From contig CALLVF010000004.1 of the NCBI GenBank assembly GCA_938010745.1, positions 1-5,695 of the forward strand: a DNA stretch of 5,695 bases, in the 5' to 3' direction. Made by a program: the position numbers and the translations under genes. The notes under the pieces are model-generated. The model did no database searches, was not told the DNA's origin, and saw only the letters and a list, made by a program, of their open reading frames with translations. The number at the start of each line of letters is the position of its first letter. Positions within the stretch are counted from its first letter, which is position 1. Source of the DNA: an uncultured Patescibacteria group bacterium. Its GTDB lineage: Bacteria; Patescibacteriota; Microgenomatia; UBA1406; GWC2-37-13. Shown piece by piece: positions 4,877 through 5,695 of the stretch.

Positions 4877-5283
4877 AATTCTTTTTTTACTATTTTCGTT
4901 TTCACTGATAATTTTGAACCCACATTTTTTAAAACCTGATAACTTTCCTCATCACTTAAACCACTTATTTCAAAAAGAATTCTTCCGGGAGAAACTGAGG
5001 CCACATAAAAGGCAACATCTCCTTTTCCTGCCCCCATCGTTACCTCCGGTGGTTTTTTACTATAAGGCTTATCAGGAAAAATTCTGATCCAAAACTTACC
5101 TGATTTTCTTGTTGCACGTGCTAAAATCACCCTTGCTGCTTCAATCTGACTATCTTTTATCCAGCCTGATTCAAGACTTTTTAACCCGAAATTTCCATGC
5201 ACTAATTCATTCCCTTTAATTGCTATTTTTCTCCATACTCCTCTAAATTGTTTTCGATACTTTTGTCTTTTTGGTGCTAACAT
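4873..5283 (-). CDS. rplP: Large-subunit ribosomal protein L16 (uL16)
   Basis: L16 lies near the peptidyl transferase centre and the A-site tRNA elbow and is needed for late 50S maturation. The 136 residues equal the family length. Motifs are MLAPKRQKYRKQFRG (1-15), GNFGLKSLESGWI (30-42), QIEAARVILARATRKSGKFW (46-65), IRIFPDKPYSKKPPE (66-80), GAGKGDV (84-90) and the closing FEISGLSDEES region. Residue 82 is Thr, where E. coli has Arg81 and most homologues have Arg before MG-GKG. The stop TGA overlaps the rpmC ATG. If TGA were read through, an in-frame TAA follows two codons later, so the length would hardly change. The spacer from rpsC is 44 bases, the largest in the window, with no promoter or ribosome binding motif I can support. 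Confidence 0.98.
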   Translation of the reverse strand: MLAPKRQKYRKQFRGVWRKIAIKGNELVHGNFGLKSLESGWIKDSQIEAARVILARATRKSGKFWIRIFPDKPYSKKPPEVTMGAGKGDVAFYVASVSPGRILFEISGLSDEESYQVLKNVGSKLSVKTKIVKKEL

Positions 5284-5327
5284 TTTTATCTACTGTAATC
5301 CGTTAATTTAAGGGAAATTGAAAATTT

Positions 5328-5695
5328 TTATTTGCAAATCCAAACTTTTACCCCAACATAACCTGATTTAGTTAATGCTGGGTACTTGGCAAAATCAATA
5401 TCAGCTCTAATTGTTGATGTGGGAATAGTCCCCTGAAAATATTTTTCTCTTCTTGAAATCTCCGCTCCCGCGATTCTTCCTCCAAGTTGTATTTTTACTC
5501 CTTTAGCTCCAGCCTCAATTACTCTTTCCATCATTCCATGCACAACTCCTCGGTGAGGAAAATTTCTTACTAACTTTTCAGCAATCAATTGAGCAACATA
5601 GTAAGCATTAAGATATGGTTTTTTAACTGGTTCGACTTTTAAATCAATTTTTAGTTCTTTACTTTTTTTGAAATTATCGTCTTTAATATTGGAAA
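5328..5695 (-). CDS. rpsC: Small-subunit ribosomal protein S3 (uS3), C-terminal part (runs off right edge)
   Basis: S3 lies at the mRNA entry pore of the 30S head and, with S4 and S5, takes part in mRNA unwinding. The frame is open from the right edge to a TAA at 5328, giving 121 visible codons, about half of the protein. The N-terminal part with the KH domain and its GXXG loop is outside the window. What is visible starts in the linker before the C-terminal domain. It then shows AQLIAEKLVRNFPHRGV, followed by EAGAKGVKIQLGGRIAGAEI, the S3 signature. RADIDF, LTKSGYVGVKVWI and a final Cys-Lys follow. The TTG at 5588 is not a start: the frame and homology continue upstream of it. The protein ends directly after VWICK, without the GE-rich or basic tail found in many S3 proteins. 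It precedes rplP, the standard order. Confidence 0.96.
   Translation of the reverse strand, partial: SNIKDDNFKKSKELKIDLKVEPVKKPYLNAYYVAQLIAEKLVRNFPHRGVVHGMMERVIEAGAKGVKIQLGGRIAGAEISRREKYFQGTIPTSTIRADIDFAKYPALTKSGYVGVKVWICK

Noticed and set aside
5328..5588. TTG-started short S3 as a complete gene
   Set aside because: The frame and S3-like sequence continue upstream of the TTG to the window edge, so this is the 3' part of a longer rpsC.

Overview
The window is a single run of ribosomal protein genes, all on the minus strand. Read from the right edge to the left, the order is rpsC (S3, partial), rplP (L16), rpmC (L29), rpsQ (S17), rplN (L14), rplX (L24), rplE (L5), rpsN (S14), rpsS (S19), rpsH (S8), rplF (L6), rplR (L18), rpsE (S5), rplO (L15) and secY (partial). 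This is the end of the bacterial S10 cluster running directly into the spc cluster. No terminator or large gap separates the two. The widest spacer is 44 bases, so the array looks like one transcription unit.

The DNA is very AT-rich, by eye about one third G+C or less, and several spacers contain almost no G or C. There is no rpmD (L30) between rpsE and rplO. S14 is the short zinc-binding form, L24 carries a Cys4 ribbon, and several proteins are near minimal length. Together these point to a bacterium of the Candidate Phyla Radiation (Patescibacteria), plausibly Microgenomates-like. The superphylum is an inference; the finer placement is weak. The stops are 11 TAA, 2 TAG and 1 TGA, and all glycines checked use GGN codons, so nothing suggests the recoded TGA of Gracilibacteria/Absconditabacteria.

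The genes encode proteins of both subunits (S3, S5, S8, S14, S17, S19; L5, L6, L14, L15, L16, L18, L24, L29), followed by the membrane translocon channel SecY.

The cluster departs from the textbook in several ways. (1) A complete S19 gene sits between rpsN and rpsH, far from its usual place between rplB and rplV. (2) L15 has only its N-terminal RNA-binding half (88 residues) and runs 20 bases into secY. (3) None of the 14 visible start codons has a recognisable Shine-Dalgarno sequence. (4) L16 has Thr at the position of the near-invariant peptidyl-transferase-loop Arg81 of E. coli. (5) S5 has an altered spectinomycin-site loop. No mobile element, CRISPR array, tRNA, rRNA or non-ribosomal accessory gene was found. 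If there is something undescribed here, it is the remodelling of a core ribosomal operon rather than a new system.
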